From Antedon mediterranea (Eukaryota; Echinodermata; Crinoidea; Comatulida; Antedonidae): 64,000 nt of DNA. Every line of letters begins with the position of its first letter. Positions within the stretch are counted from its first letter, which is position 1. The translations under genes were made by a program, and so were the position numbers. Shown here in pieces: positions 39,401 through 48,690 of this stretch. The stretch spans positions 7,295,001-7,359,000 of the forward strand of contig NC_092680.1 in assembly GCF_964355755.1 (NCBI RefSeq), given 5' to 3'. Under the pieces are notes generated by a model. The model searched no databases and was not told the DNA's origin. It worked only from the letters and a program-made list of their open reading frames with translations.

Positions 39401-42400
39401 CGCCAAAGTGATACACTTGACCGGGCCAGGTGTCAAAGCCTCGACGGGGAATTAAATATAACCCCGGAATATAACGGCATTGCGGGGAATATCCCTAGAA
39501 TATTACTAGGTCTAAAGCAGGTCATGTCGATGCCGGCATGATGCCAAGACGACCCGTTCTAACAGAAAACCAGTATACCGACATTCACTGATACAGGGTC
39601 AAGTTATATCCAGCAATTAAATAGTGTCCGACAAAATGATTGAGGGCGCCCTTTATTGTTATTGTATATTCCTGTTTAACTTTTGTTTTGTTTTTGGTTT
39701 ATAGGACAGAACTGGTAGTGGTAGTAGTAATGATTCGTCTAATGTTGTCATGGTAACGTCTGCAGCAAAAGACTCTCAGCTTAAGTATGAAAATGACCGG
39801 TTAAAAATAGCGTTGGCACAAAGGTAAGAGAGAGAGAGAGTACTTAAATATTTCAACAGAGGGGAATTATGTTTTATTCTAAACTAACTAAATTACTAAT
39901 TCAGGGGAAACCACTGTTAAAAATGTTTTGCCCCCCCCCAAAAACATGAAAAATAAAGATAAATAAAATCAGACTTTGAATATTATTTTGTAGGTTTAAT
40001 AAAGTTAATCACTTCTGTAGAAAAAAAAATGGAAATTATTAATGTTTTCATGACAAAAGGTATGGTTAAATTCAACCAAAAACCTATTGGCTGGCAGCCA
40101 ATAAAATAGCATATTCAACAAAACAAGTTTAAGAATGATTTTTTCAGGGGGACAATAAATCTTTAAAAGACACTTTGTTGGATCCTGAAGGTGGTATTCC
40201 TTTGATAGTGGTTCTACTGTGTTTCCAACTATAGTAATGATAACAATAATAATAACAGTAATATTATATTACCATAATAAACAATAGAAAAGATAACAAT
40301 AATAGATACTTGCATCTTATTTTTACCTGTATTTCATTGTTTGCAGTTTCACACTTAAAAAGTAAACCTTGCGGATTTTATAACAATAGTTTTATGAATG
40401 AAGTTTGGTTTAACTGTTGAGCAGATAATACAAATAACAATAATAAAAATATACTGAACTGGCTTTATGCTCAATATAGCATTCCAAATATGGTTATGCA
40501 TGAATGAATGAGATATGAAATGTAGCCAGATATTATACTAATCTAACAGCAGTTATTCATGATAGAGTACTAGTTTAAAATATCAAGTAAAATTTGAGGA
40601 AAGTTTAAAATATTGTTGTTTAATCCATATTTAAGTGAAGAATGTCTATTTAACAATTTTAAATTCTTTCCTTAATCTTTTCTTAATACTGTAGTGATTA
40701 ATTAGTGAAATTATTATTACAATTATGAATTAATTCATATTTTTGTAACAATATTTTACTTTAATAAAACCAAATGATGGTACTTTACTTGAAATTGTAG
40801 CAATAATCAAATGTAGTACTCGCAGTTCTATGTCAAATATAGCCACTAGAAAATACTTAACATTGCCTCTCTAAAAATATTCATTGAAAGTTACATTTAT
40901 AGTGCATTTTCAGCTTACTATTACATTTTTAACAGATAATATCTTGATCGCATATCAACATTTTTTTCTGTTTATCTTCAGTTCTGCAAATGCCAAAAAG
41001 TGGGAGTTAGAACTACAAACGCTAAAGAATAATAACGCAAGGTTGACAACCGCGCTACAGGAAAGTACGGCAAACGTTGAGGAATGGAAGAAACAGCTGT
41101 CAGCTTACAAAGAAGATAATGCTAGATTAAAGAAAAGGGTAAAAATATCAATCTTACATTATTAGGATTTTTTAAACATGAATAATTGCAGGACTTCTGC
41201 TTTTTGACTTTGTTCTCGTTCTTTCTCTCGTGTCTTGCGTAATGTGTTCGTCCAGTAGCAGATTTTGTGTTGGTTGGTATTTTATTGCTATAAAGTCAAC
41301 ATTTTAGAATTTCTTAAGCTCTGTCTACACTATCAAACTAGTTTTACAAAAAATTGTGCCCAAATATGGTAGTGATCTACCTAAATATGACATCATCATT
41401 TCGATATTTGGCACATCACATTTTTTTGTTACATAAAGTTTGATAGTGTAGACAGTGCTTTATAAGCCTTTACTTTGTGTAGATTTTTCCCTTGACTACT
41501 TGTTGAAAATAGGTTAGGTTTTAGGGATTAGGTTGGGTTATTATTTCTCTGTTTTCTGTCATCATTGTAGGCGCTTCTCTCTGTGACTGCCAAGTCATGC
41601 ATCACAAATTGATAACTATTGAGTACATTAAATAATGTGCAGAATTTTATAACATAACAATTCAAACCCACATTTTGTAAACAAAAAAATGATTTCAAAT
41701 GATTTAAATGGGTTTAAATTTGGAGATTGGTGAACAAAAGATTCCAAAAATAATGTTAGCTGTCCCTGATCAGAAATTGACCATTGTACCCATGTGTTTT
41801 CATTCAGTTTTCATGGAAGGGTTTGAAGAAGAAATTTATTAGAAAATAATTAGTTTTATTCAGAGATATGGCCTATTTTTTTAAAAAACATTAAATAATG
41901 ATAATTAACAAACAACTTTCTGGATTAATTAGACATTCTGTACTGTGAAAGTGAAATGCCGATGTTTGTTCAAATGAATCTTGTCTGTGTCGTATTGTCT
42001 AGTGATTGTTTTATGACGTAAAAGAAATCTTAATGTTCATAATCTCTGTTTAATTCGGAAATCTTTTTTTCACTGCTTACGTAGTGTCTAAATACTTATA
42101 TAATATACAGTGCATACTGGGATGTGATACATGCATTCAATTAATGATAGTAAACTATATGGAATACTGGTGTATTATATGTTGCATGCATAATGTAGCT
42201 AGCTATATAGCTACAGATGGTGGTATTATATTATGCATGTGCTTCTTACAGAATTCTGACCTGGAAACAGGTCAAGGTGAAAGTTCATTACTTCAGGATA
42301 AGAATGATCTTCAACAGCAGCTTCAGGCTCTATCTCTTGCACATAAAACCAAAGAAAAGGTAAACGGAGCAGGCTTTAACGATTGTCATACTGTAGATCA

Positions 42401-44971
42401 CAGAGATGAAAATAGTACTTTAAGCTCTGTCTACGCTATCAAACTTTATGTGGAAAAAAATGTAATGTGTCCAAATATATAGTAGAGATATACCAAATAG
42501 GGTAGTGATATGACATCATCATGTCCATATATGGGCACATCACATTTTTTTGTCGCATATAGTTTGATTGTGTAGACAGAGTTTAGAGGGAAATGGTGAT
42601 ATTTGAAATGAATGATAAACTATTGTTTACAGTCAACTCTACAAATACATTGAGCTGGTCAATTATGTCTGGTTTTCCAGAGATTTTGATATTCCAAACT
42701 TGTTTTTAATAAAACAAGATTTTGGGGTTTTTTTGGGCCAGTATTAAGAGATTTTACTGTATTTTTTATTATTCTAATTATACTAATCAAAGAAATAACT
42801 ATTTTTATGAAGTTTTTTTAACCTTTTGAATTGAAAAAAACCCATAACAAAACAAAAGTTTTTCGAAACAGAATGTATTTATCAACCCACTCCTTCCTGT
42901 GTATATTCCTGTTGTGCAAAGCAAACAGATTGTTTGAATAAAATGCTTTAAACATGGATTATTAAATTTTTTTTGGTTAAAAAAAGTATGTTTTATCATT
43001 CAGTTTTAATATATCCTTTACATATTTTCACCATTTCCCTTTGATGGGTATAAATATTTATATTTCATAAGATTTAAAAAAGAAGTATGTATTTACTTTA
43101 CATCATTTTTACATTACTAAATTAGTAAATGCTTGTAATTATTGCATACAAGTGCGAATGTTACACACTCCATGAATTTCACATCATTGTGATAGCATTC
43201 AATCCTATCACAATGATGTATACGGTAATTTACTGCTAGCAGTATACTACTTTTGTACTCACAATTAATAAAGAAACCTTTTGATAACTACATACAATTA
43301 ATACCATAAGTATTATTACCAATCATGTCCATTCCTTGACCTCAATATCTGGTGGCAGTCTACTTCAGGATTCCAACACAGATTCTCCTATCCTCTGTTG
43401 GTAGCTTCTGTTACGGATCACAATTGTCTGTTGGCAGTCTTATTTCTTTGCTGGTCTTCCCCAGAGTCTTCCGACTGACTAACCCTGCTATTCCCAAGGT
43501 CTACTATATTGCCTTGTAAAAGTGCAGGGAGCAGTAGGTTGGTTCGAGACATCGGAGTCGCGACATCCGAGTCGATTTCACAATCGTGCCAAATACTCAA
43601 ATTCAATACTCACAACTCAAACTCTGCAGTCAATTAAAGTATAAACACTTTTTACTGTACAGTATTATGTTAAGTCACCACACAAATGGAACATATAATG
43701 GTGTTTTTAATGATGATTAAAGACCCCTTTTTGGCCATTTTCTTTCATTTAATACATCATATTTTTCATTGGTTGCATGTAATTGTTTGCATGGTATATG
43801 AATTCCTTCTGTGAAACGTGGTGGTATTATAAGTACTCGAAAAATATTGATTTATTTTCACATTTAGCATGCTAACCTTGTAATTTCATCTTGCATGTTT
43901 TCTGCTTGCTTTTCATCTTAATATCTTTCTCCCATTATTAGGAAACGCATGAACTTCACCTACGCTTAGAGGCCGCTGCCCACAATCAAATGGAACAATC
44001 CCAGCTCAGAATCATGCTACAGGTATCATTTTATGCTTCAGTGCTTTAGCCACACCCACAATCATAATAAAGTGTTGAATATGCATGAGCATTTATTTTG
44101 TTTGCTACTGAATTGTACACTGCTTTAAATATTGACAATGAGTCACAATTCATTATTTAGAAGCTTATCATTGTATAATTAGTTTATTATTATTATCCAC
44201 ACTATAGTTATTGTAGTAACTACATTTATTTAATGTTGGCCTAGCTCACCATACATGTCTCAACATGGCATTCTAAGTGCGCACCTGATTCATTTTATTA
44301 TTATTTTCATAAATATCCTGGGGCGCATCTAGACATTTTCGAGTTGGGGTCCCACAAGAAAAGGGCACTGGGTCTGAGTATTTGAGCCACAGGCACCCTC
44401 CCCCATGGTGGGGTGGGGGTAGCTGAGTGGTTAGGTAGAACAATTGAATATCATATCAGAAAGACAGTGTTCAATTCCAGTTAAGAACGATGCCCAGCTG
44501 TCCACACTACTTTAATGAATCCCTGGTTAAAAAAATACTAGTTAGGATAAAAGGTGGCATGAAAAGGATGGTCACCCTACCACATGATGCAAAGGCTTAT
44601 ATATATTAGTGCAAATAAACTCAGATCAAATACAGGACTCGCATTTTTTACTCAACATAACATGGCCGTTTTTTAATCCTTAAACCTTTTTAGAATGTAC
44701 TATTTTTAATTAACACTCATTTCAAAATTTGTTTACCTCTTTCCAAACTAACTAAAATAATTAAACACTATTACTGTATTATTTTCACCAGAATTCTGAC
44801 AGTCAAGTAGGTGATCTAGAGACTCAATTAGCTATGACAACACAACAATTAGAAGATGAAAGAGAAAGGAATCAACAGAAATCTCAAGATTTATCTTCGA
44901 TACACAACCAGTTGGCGGATGTTATAAAGCAAGCATCAACGTTACATCAAGCTCTTGGAGAACAGTTGTAG
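10909..44971 (+). CDS. HOMER: HOMER scaffold protein, complete, nine coding exons, 346 aa
   Basis: Homer proteins link group I metabotropic glutamate receptors, IP3 and ryanodine receptors and Shank at the postsynapse, binding PPxxF ligands through an N-terminal EVH1 domain and tetramerising through a C-terminal coiled coil. Exons are 10909-10913, 18975-19131, 19700-19831, 20501-20602, 39705-39823, 40982-41138, 42252-42359, 43942-44022 and 44792-44971; all have GT-AG borders and the joins stay in frame to a TAG. The start is ATGGG at a GTAAGT donor, which with exon 2 gives MGEQPIF, the canonical Homer N-terminus. EVH1 is residues 1-111, with W24 and G89 (ligand contacts in human HOMER1) conserved. 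Residues 160-346 are heptad-rich coiled coil. Human HOMER1 is about 354 aa. Intron 4 (19.1 kb) holds the 55-bp satellite and separates EVH1 from coiled coil. The name is at family level, as paralogues cannot be told apart here. Confidence 0.96.
11711..11796 (+). repeat. (CAGA/CCGA)n microsatellite embedded in a repeat block, copy 1
   Basis: GCATAGTGATACCGGACCGA opens an irregular CAGA/CCGA tract that closes with GACATAGTGAACTATA. The same frame of unique ends around a variable tract recurs at 12367, so the microsatellite is part of a mobile sequence. Confidence 0.7.
11855..12510 (+). mobile_element. non-autonomous element with internal (CAGA)n tract and 3' hairpin
   Basis: The block ends with GCATAGTGATACCGGACCGA (12367), about 100 bp of CAGA/CCGA repeat, GACATAGTGAACTATA (to 12480) and the hairpin AGTCGC-TTCCAC-GCGACT (12482-12499), followed by an A-run. 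A microsatellite plus 3' hairpin is typical of Helitron/Helentron-derived non-autonomous elements; that class assignment is inference. The 5' limit is a guess. It is nested inside the fold-back element. Confidence 0.5.
13680..13796 (+). repeat. 16-bp minisatellite, about 7 units
   Basis: The unit is GTAAAGACGATGGCGG with GAC or GGA variants. It lies in HOMER intron 1. Confidence 0.85.
14130..14276 (+). mobile_element. possible LINE 3' end remnant
   Basis: GGCGCTTTATAAAAAGCGCC followed by ATATAAATGAAATAAA resembles the 3' tails of CR1/L2-like elements. No coding sequence remains, so confidence is low. Confidence 0.3.
14367..14567. mobile_element. MITE with CAGGCCTTGTCTTT ends and CTGTAC target duplication
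   Basis: The left end CAGGCCTTGTCTTTTAA is mirrored by TTCAAAGACAAGGCCTG. CTGTAC flanks both sides directly. Internal AGGAGTGCGATTT motifs repeat near both ends. It is 201 bp with no ORF and lies in HOMER intron 1. Confidence 0.75.
16600..17060 (+). pseudogene. GIY-YIG-type retroelement C-terminus, 5'-truncated remnant
   Basis: One frame reads [20 protein letters not shown] and then [20 protein letters not shown] with HI. This is the pattern of the GIY-YIG endonuclease tail of Penelope-like and related reverse-transcriptase elements. The downstream GAATAGTTTCTCGAAACATG resembles their usual 3' region. The reverse transcriptase is absent, so this is a dead fragment inside HOMER intron 1. Confidence 0.55.
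17392..17520. mobile_element. P1 MITE copy 5
   Basis: AGCTCTGTCTACACTGTCAA and TTTGATAGTGTAGACAGAGC are the two ends. The core is shortened on the left arm. Confidence 0.85.
17544..17668. mobile_element. P1 MITE copy 6, diverged
   Basis: Both ends are recognisable but mutated (TAAGTTTTGTCTACAATATA; TTTTGATAGTATAGACAGAA). This is an older copy only 24 bp from copy 5. Confidence 0.75.
18370..18636. mobile_element. P1 MITE copy 7, split by a nested transposon
   Basis: The left part ends at CCATATAT (18408) and the right part resumes with TATATGGAC (18584), the palindromic centre seen intact in other copies. The gap is a second element. Confidence 0.85.
18409..18583. mobile_element. CAGGGAA-ended nested DNA transposon with TATAT duplication
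   Basis: The left end CAGGGAAAATTTTC pairs with the reverse complement of the right end, CAGGGAACATTTTCGCC. TATAT flanks it directly on both sides. An internal hairpin TTGCTACACA / TGTGTAGCAA is centred near 18516. It is 175 bp and non-coding. Confidence 0.8.
18975..19131 (+). CDS. HOMER: HOMER coding exon 2 (EVH1, residues 2-54)
   Basis: The exon encodes [20 protein letters not shown], then NW (W24) and [20 protein letters not shown]. Acceptor CACAG and donor GTAGGC are clear. Confidence 0.97.
19274..19547. mobile_element. MITE with CCTGGATAAAC ends
   Basis: CCTGGATAAACCGACAATAG at the left is mirrored by CTATTGTCTGTTTATCCAGG at the right. A right-half copy lies at 35070-35152. It lies in HOMER intron 2. 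Confidence 0.75.
19700..19831 (+). CDS. HOMER: HOMER coding exon 3 (EVH1, residues 55-98)
   Basis: The exon encodes [20 protein letters not shown] followed by GLGF with G89. It is phase 0 at both ends. Confidence 0.97.
19945..20035 (-). mobile_element. tRNA-like SINE head fragment
   Basis: On the minus strand GCGAGTGGTATGGAATAAAT ... CATGAGTTCGAGACAAGCC resembles A- and B-box spacing of a tRNA-derived SINE. It lies in HOMER intron 3. Confidence 0.45.
20501..20602 (+). CDS. HOMER: HOMER coding exon 4 (end of EVH1, residues 99-132)
   Basis: [13 protein letters not shown] matches the last EVH1 helix of Homer; the remainder is a Gly/Ser-rich linker ending NSHVHH. Beyond the GTAAGT donor the frame stays open for eleven codons ([11 protein letters not shown]) before a stop. 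Confidence 0.95.
20758..21190 (+). repeat. 31-bp tandem repeat, about 11-13 degenerate units
   Basis: The unit is TTTATGCGATCTCTTTCATG plus ATYAATTTTAG. Divergence increases toward the right end. It lies in HOMER intron 4, upstream of the large satellite. Confidence 0.85.
21467..21483 (+). repeat. 17-C homopolymer
   Basis: An uninterrupted run of C in HOMER intron 4. The length may be uncertain because of sequencing error. Confidence 0.8.
22491..22580 (+). repeat. left border of the satellite: diverged A monomer plus one B monomer
   Basis: CAGCTCACATCAATATTACA ... GCATCACGTTCAGTGT is a diverged 55-bp (A) unit. ACATAACTTTTACAGCACAT through GAGACAATATTT is a different (B) unit that reappears on the right border. 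Confidence 0.7.
22581..34460 (+). repeat. 55-bp satellite array, 216 monomers in perfect register
   Basis: The monomer begins CATTAATAGCTCACATTATT, continues ACAATAAACATTGGCATCAT and ends ATTCAATGTACATCA. CATT(T/A)ATAGC starts occur at 22581 and 34406, exactly 215 x 55 bp apart, so there is no net indel. Variation is confined to a few positions (ATTCA[A/G]TGTA, TTA[T/C]TACAA, CA[C/T]ATTA, GTA[C/T/A]ATCA, CATT[A/T]ATAGC, CTC[A/G]CA). It lies wholly in HOMER intron 4. Monomers have no spacers and no long ORF. Confidence 0.98.
34456..34568 (+). repeat. right border of the satellite: two B monomers
   Basis: ACATCACATTTATTACAGAA ... GTACATGAGATGATATTT occurs twice (the second copy is shorter by about 7 bp). 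It shares ACATCACATTTA with the A monomer and the rest with the left-border B unit. Confidence 0.75.
35070..35152 (+). mobile_element. truncated right half of the CCTGGATAAAC MITE
   Basis: GAGGGAAGGAACTTTTGTCT through GGTTTATCC matches the right half of the 19274-19547 element. The left half is absent. Confidence 0.55.
35994..36138. mobile_element. P1 MITE copy 8
   Basis: The left end AAGCTCTGTCTGCATTATCA and right end TTTGATAGTGGAGACATTGC are present. It lies in HOMER intron 4. Confidence 0.8.
36166..36310. mobile_element. P1 MITE copy 9
   Basis: Both terminal repeats are near-consensus, with TTAA at each outer edge. It is only 28 bp from copy 8. Confidence 0.85.
36954..37194. mobile_element. 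P1 MITE copy 10 with internal 21-bp tandem expansion
   Basis: Between AAGCTCTGTCTCCACTATCA and TTTGATAGTGTAGACGGAGC, the motif ATATCACTACCATATTTGGG+C is repeated eight times. Both strands stay open across it (65-69 codons); this is not a gene. Confidence 0.85.
37754..37921. mobile_element. P1 MITE copy 11
   Basis: The left end AAACTCTGTCTACACTATCA and right end TTTGATAGTGTAGACAGAGC enclose a full-length core. It lies in HOMER intron 4. Confidence 0.85.
38880..39337 (-). mobile_element. ~450-bp element with ATGTATTGTCCC end, copy 2 (left end eroded)
   Basis: The right edge CAAGGGACAATACATCTTTAA and internal blocks (CATTTTGAAGTATCATAATA; TAAACAATCCTAATTAGCAT) match, in reverse orientation, the element at 60921-61389. 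It lies in HOMER intron 4. A solo end also occurs at about 40144-40166. Confidence 0.7.
39705..39823 (+). CDS. HOMER: HOMER coding exon 5 (linker and first coiled-coil heptads, residues 133-172)
   Basis: The exon encodes a Ser/Gly linker followed by [15 protein letters not shown], which is Homer-like and leads into SSANAKKWE of exon 6. It ends two bases into a Ser codon at a GTAAGA donor. Confidence 0.93.
40982..41138 (+). CDS. HOMER: HOMER coding exon 6 (coiled coil, residues 172-224)
   Basis: [20 protein letters not shown] followed by [19 protein letters not shown] is the signature Homer coiled-coil segment. Confidence 0.97.
41315..41460. mobile_element. P1 MITE copy 12
   Basis: AAGCTCTGTCTACACTATCA and TTTGATAGTGTAGACAGTGC flank the core. 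It lies in HOMER intron 6. Confidence 0.85.
42252..42359 (+). CDS. HOMER: HOMER coding exon 7 (residues 225-260)
   Basis: This 36-codon exon is rich in Gln and Leu ([20 protein letters not shown]), consistent with coiled coil. It keeps frame with exons 6 and 8. Confidence 0.9.
42421..42584. mobile_element. P1 MITE copy 13
   Basis: AAGCTCTGTCTACGCTATCA and TTTGATTGTGTAGACAGAGT are the ends. It sits 61 bp after HOMER exon 7, so it must be tolerated close to a splice donor. Confidence 0.85.
43181..43219. repeat. 15-bp-arm inverted repeat
   Basis: ACATCATTGTGATAG and CTATCACAATGATGT flank a 9-nt loop. It lies in HOMER intron 7 and may be the core of an old MITE. Confidence 0.7.
43942..44022 (+). 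CDS. HOMER: HOMER coding exon 8 (residues 261-287)
   Basis: This 27-codon exon encodes [20 protein letters not shown] and QLRIMLQ, amphipathic and heptad-like. It has phase 0 borders. Confidence 0.9.
44410..44490 (+). mobile_element. tRNA-like SINE head fragment
   Basis: GTAGCTGAGTGGTTAGGTAG followed by GTGTTCAATTCC gives A- and B-box-like motifs. It lies in HOMER intron 8, about 300 bp before the last exon. Confidence 0.45.
44792..44971 (+). CDS. HOMER: HOMER coding exon 9 (C-terminal coiled coil, residues 288-346, stop)
   Basis: The exon encodes [20 protein letters not shown] through LHQALGEQL and TAG, the family's C-terminal tetramerisation helix. Confidence 0.93.
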   Translation, partial: NSDSQVGDLETQLAMTTQQLEDERERNQQKSQDLSSIHNQLADVIKQASTLHQALGEQL

Positions 44972-46180
44972 CCAATACTTGCCATCAAACTGTCTTCACT
45001 AGAGCATTTACTAACAAATCTTAGCTACCATTACAATCCCAAACAATACTGTCACACCTCTGCATTTTATGCAACAGAAATTCCATTTTTGAAATCAATC
45101 TATTTTATTATAGAATTTACTGTTGGAATTTTCAGTGGAAACACTTATTGGAAATTACCATACATTGTAATTTAGTAAAACAAAAGACATAACAGTTATA
45201 AGCATTTTGTTGTCATTAGAAGTTGTCAGAAGTAACGGCAATCTGAAAGTATAGTCGTCAGAAAGAGCAGCCAGCAGAAAGAAAATTCATCAGAAGGGGT
45301 CATCAAAAGGCACAGCAAATAGATAGAACAACCATCAGAAGGAACAGCCAACAGAAGAACATTCATCGGAAGTAACAGTCATCAAAAGGAACAGCCAATA
45401 GATGGAACAACCATCAGAAGGAACAGCCAATAGATGGGACAGCCAGCAGAAGAATATTCATCAGAAGGAACAGCCATCAAAAGGAACAGACAATAGATGG
45501 AACAGAACTACTAAAACTGTAATGGACAACCAGGAATGAATTAGTAACTCAAAAATACGGTTGCTAATGGCAATATCGGCTGCCACTACTACAGACAACA
45601 AGTAATCAACAGAAAAATATGTATATAAATATTGTGAAAGTATTATCAAAAACAGACAGCATTGAATCGGGCAACTCTTGTGGTTCTAGTCAGAGACTGA
45701 TATGCAATCAGCCAGGTTTTATGCCGGAATTTAGTAATACAGGTTTATAGGAACTGATGCCATTTTCCTTAAATAGATTATGGAGCTTTATTTTTTCCTC
45801 CATGAATAGATACACACCTCAAACATCGTTGTGCCTTTGAAATGTAAATGTGCATCAGAGTTTTTGCTATTCCTATGTCTACCATTTGTAGCTTCCAAAC
45901 CCTTATATGGTAATGTTTTGTTTGTCAATTTTAATATATATATATTATGTCATTTGGATTTTCAAATTGAATCAAATTTTCATGGCATACAGAGCTCCAA
46001 ACTATAGAAAAGTAGGCGTGGATAGAAAGTCTTCCTAGAGTTTTTGATAATGCAGATTGCAACCAGGTCATACCATTTTTTGAATAGGTAAAATACCATT
46101 CTCAATTTTATATTAATTTATATTATATAACATGCACAATAATAATTTAGAATAAATAAACTTGTGAATGTCTTGCAAAT
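44972..46180 (+). other. HOMER: probable HOMER 3' UTR
   Basis: Poly(A) signals AATAAA occur at 46151 and 46155 with a GT-rich stretch after them; another is at 46369. Within the UTR, 45230-45510 is a purine-rich degenerate repeat of AGAAGGAACAGCCA and AGATGGAACA. The end point is inferred. Confidence 0.5.
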
Positions 46181-46940
46181 ATGTAAACAATTATAGTTAT
46201 ACATTTTGGGAAAGCAACGAACGTTTTACAATTTTTAAAGTAGTTTTATATCAGCTACTGCTTTTGAAGATTTTTTTCAAGAGCTTTTCCAACTTTCATA
46301 AGTCCTTGATTGACACCGATGTGTTCAAGGTGATGTCGTGAATAATGTTTCCGAACTTCCGACACCATAATAAAATTAAAATAAACTTTTGTCTGACACA
46401 CATATAAACTGCAATTTTATTTGTAAATATTATTTTATTCATACCCCTACCCTATAATTAAATATTAAACTAGCTGAATATTAATTCATTTAATTCATTT
46501 TTGTATTTAGTTTTACACTACTATATAGCCAATATATAATACATTCCAGTTTCATTAGTTTTGTTATAGTACTCATTTTCTATGTGCATGTTATTTACTT
46601 TAAGCAGTAGTTTAAAAAAACAAAACAATTCCTGTGAATTGTCTTTGACACTGACATCTGTAGTATATTACCCCTTCCATATCGCCTAGAAAAATTCTGG
46701 AGTTTAAATGCAACACCGTGCACACCATGCCAAGAGCTGATGTTGACACATGGACTTTTCTTGGCTCAGTGAGTTTTACCACAGTCATGGTTAGACTTGG
46801 ACTGTGAAAAGCAAAAAACATTCCTGTGTATTTGACTCGGTAATTTTCACTGCATAATAGTGTAAATAGTGTGATTTTTTTTTCTAGGAGAAACTGTTTT
46901 ACTGAAGGAAACTAGTGGCTTAACGCATGGGGCAATTAAT

Positions 46941-47235
46941 GGCCCTGGTTTAGCACTCGCAATAGGCCTTCCAACACTGAGTAGTTTCAATGGGGTGGTC
47001 ATGTTCTGTGGCCCTGGTTTAGCACTCGCAATAGGCCTTCCAACACTGAGTTGTTTCAATGGGGTGGTCATGCTCTGTGGCCCTGGTTTAGCACTCGCAA
47101 TAGGCCTTCCAACACTGAGTAGTTTCAATGGGGTGGTCATGTTCTGTGGCCCCTGGTTTAGCACTCGCAATAGGCCTTCCAAACACTGAGTAGTTTCAAT
47201 GGGGTGGTCATGTTCTGTGGCCCCTGGGTTTAGCC
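46941..47235. repeat. 69-bp tandem repeat, about 4.3 units
   Basis: Units start GGCCCTGGTTTAGCACTCGC at 46941, 47010, 47079 and 47148, with a partial unit at 47219 (spacing 71). Because 69 is a multiple of 3, a 185-codon minus-strand ORF with a repeated RPIASAKPGPQ motif spans it; I regard that as fortuitous. Confidence 0.9.
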
Positions 47236-48478
47236 AGCGAGTGCTCATAGCTGTACGCCACTGAGTGTGACTTACCTTAGGGCAAGTCTTTATGTTAGGG
47301 AAAGATACTGGATTGTTTGCACAGGAGTTATTATGGAAAAACATTATATTTGGCAGTCCATTGGGATAACGGCTTCTTGTTAATACTTTTATAGATGTAG
47401 TCACGGCTTATATAGATTATTTATATATATTTTTAGTAAACATACATTGTGCTTTCAGTAAATAATACACTTTGTAAATTATGTAAAACATTTTTTTTTC
47501 CCAACTATTTTTCGTTTTGTTTAAAGCCAGACAGTTGCTGCATAAATTAATTGATTCAAAAACAATATTTTAGCACTTTCAAATTCATTCCTTATTTTTA
47601 CCAAAGTTTGGACATTTCTTTTTAACCAAGACCATTGCATAGGTTCTTTTACCATTGAACCAATTGTTTATATGCTATAATAGAAGTCTGTCTGAAGAAA
47701 TTTGTATTGACTTATGCAGAAAAGCACATATGATTTTGTGGTGATGGGCGCAGGGGTGTAAAGGGAATAAAACCAATATAATAATTTAATATTCTGCCAA
47801 TTGTTAAATAATTTCAGTGAAGCAGTAGATAAAGTTAAAGAATGGGTTTTTTTAATTGAAAGATTTGAAGGATGATATTGAGAAATAATGCAGTTTGAAA
47901 ATTGGAAACATGACAACTGTGTATCATTTTTCATTTATTTTGATATATTATTTTTTGAATTCAAACTAAATATTCGAATTGTTATTCGAAAAAATGAACT
48001 TAAGGGCCTGTTTCTTACTCAAACGTGTTGTTTTATTCGAAAACGGTGTTGGTAGGTAATTTTAAAAATGAAACGGTTTCTCTTTTAGTGATCGAGGTTG
48101 GTTGTGTAATGATAAGTTTTTATTATCCATTTAGAGTAGTCAAAAATATCCATGCCATTCAGCGACCTTCTGAGTTGAGGTCAAATTAAGAGCGATTGCA
48201 TTGCAATCAAAATTGCTCCGTAGTTTTAACCGGTTTTGACGGTTGAGACTGGAATCAATTTGGATTTTTCAAAACCATATTTAAGATTGATTCTTTTTTC
48301 TAGTCTGATTCTTAATGTAAGAAAATACCAACTTTAAAAAATATGGAATTAAATTTATACATTTATTTCATTAAATGCCATAGGACCAACCTAAAAGAAA
48401 ACTTAGTTGGCCCATTAACATGGTTTATGAAACAATAATAAGTACATGAATACGTGCATTTTGTAGGGTTGTAGATAA
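47236..48478. other. HOMER-USP3 intergenic, first part
   Basis: I see no gene, RNA or named repeat in this stretch. Confidence 0.5.
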
Positions 48479-48584
48479 TAAATAAATCATTTTGTTTGAC
48501 AAATCCAAATGAAATTACTCACATTCGAAAGCTAAAGAATGTGAGTAATTTCATTTGGATTTGTCAAACAAAATGATTTATTTA
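48479..48584. repeat. perfect 48-bp inverted repeat with 10-nt loop
   Basis: The arms 48479-48526 and 48537-48584 are exact reverse complements (arm contains CATTTTGTTTGACAAATCCA); the loop is GAAAGCTAAA. It could be a MITE trimmed to its arms, a hairpin RNA source, or an assembly or replication fold-back. Confidence 0.95.
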
Positions 48585-48690
48585 ATAATAAGTACAAGTG
48601 AGGTATGAAGCATTTATTTCATTCATTTATTTATTTCGACAATAATTTATGAGGGTGGTCCTCAATATATGATAAAATATTAATTTTAAT

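Noticed and set aside
42084-42482. 132-aa ORF
   Set aside because: Only 42252-42359 of it is real (HOMER exon 7); the rest is intron and P1 MITE read-through.
46847-47404. 185-aa minus-strand protein gene
   Set aside because: The ORF is sustained by a 69-bp tandem repeat, has no recognisable domain, and repeat unit length drifts out of frame.
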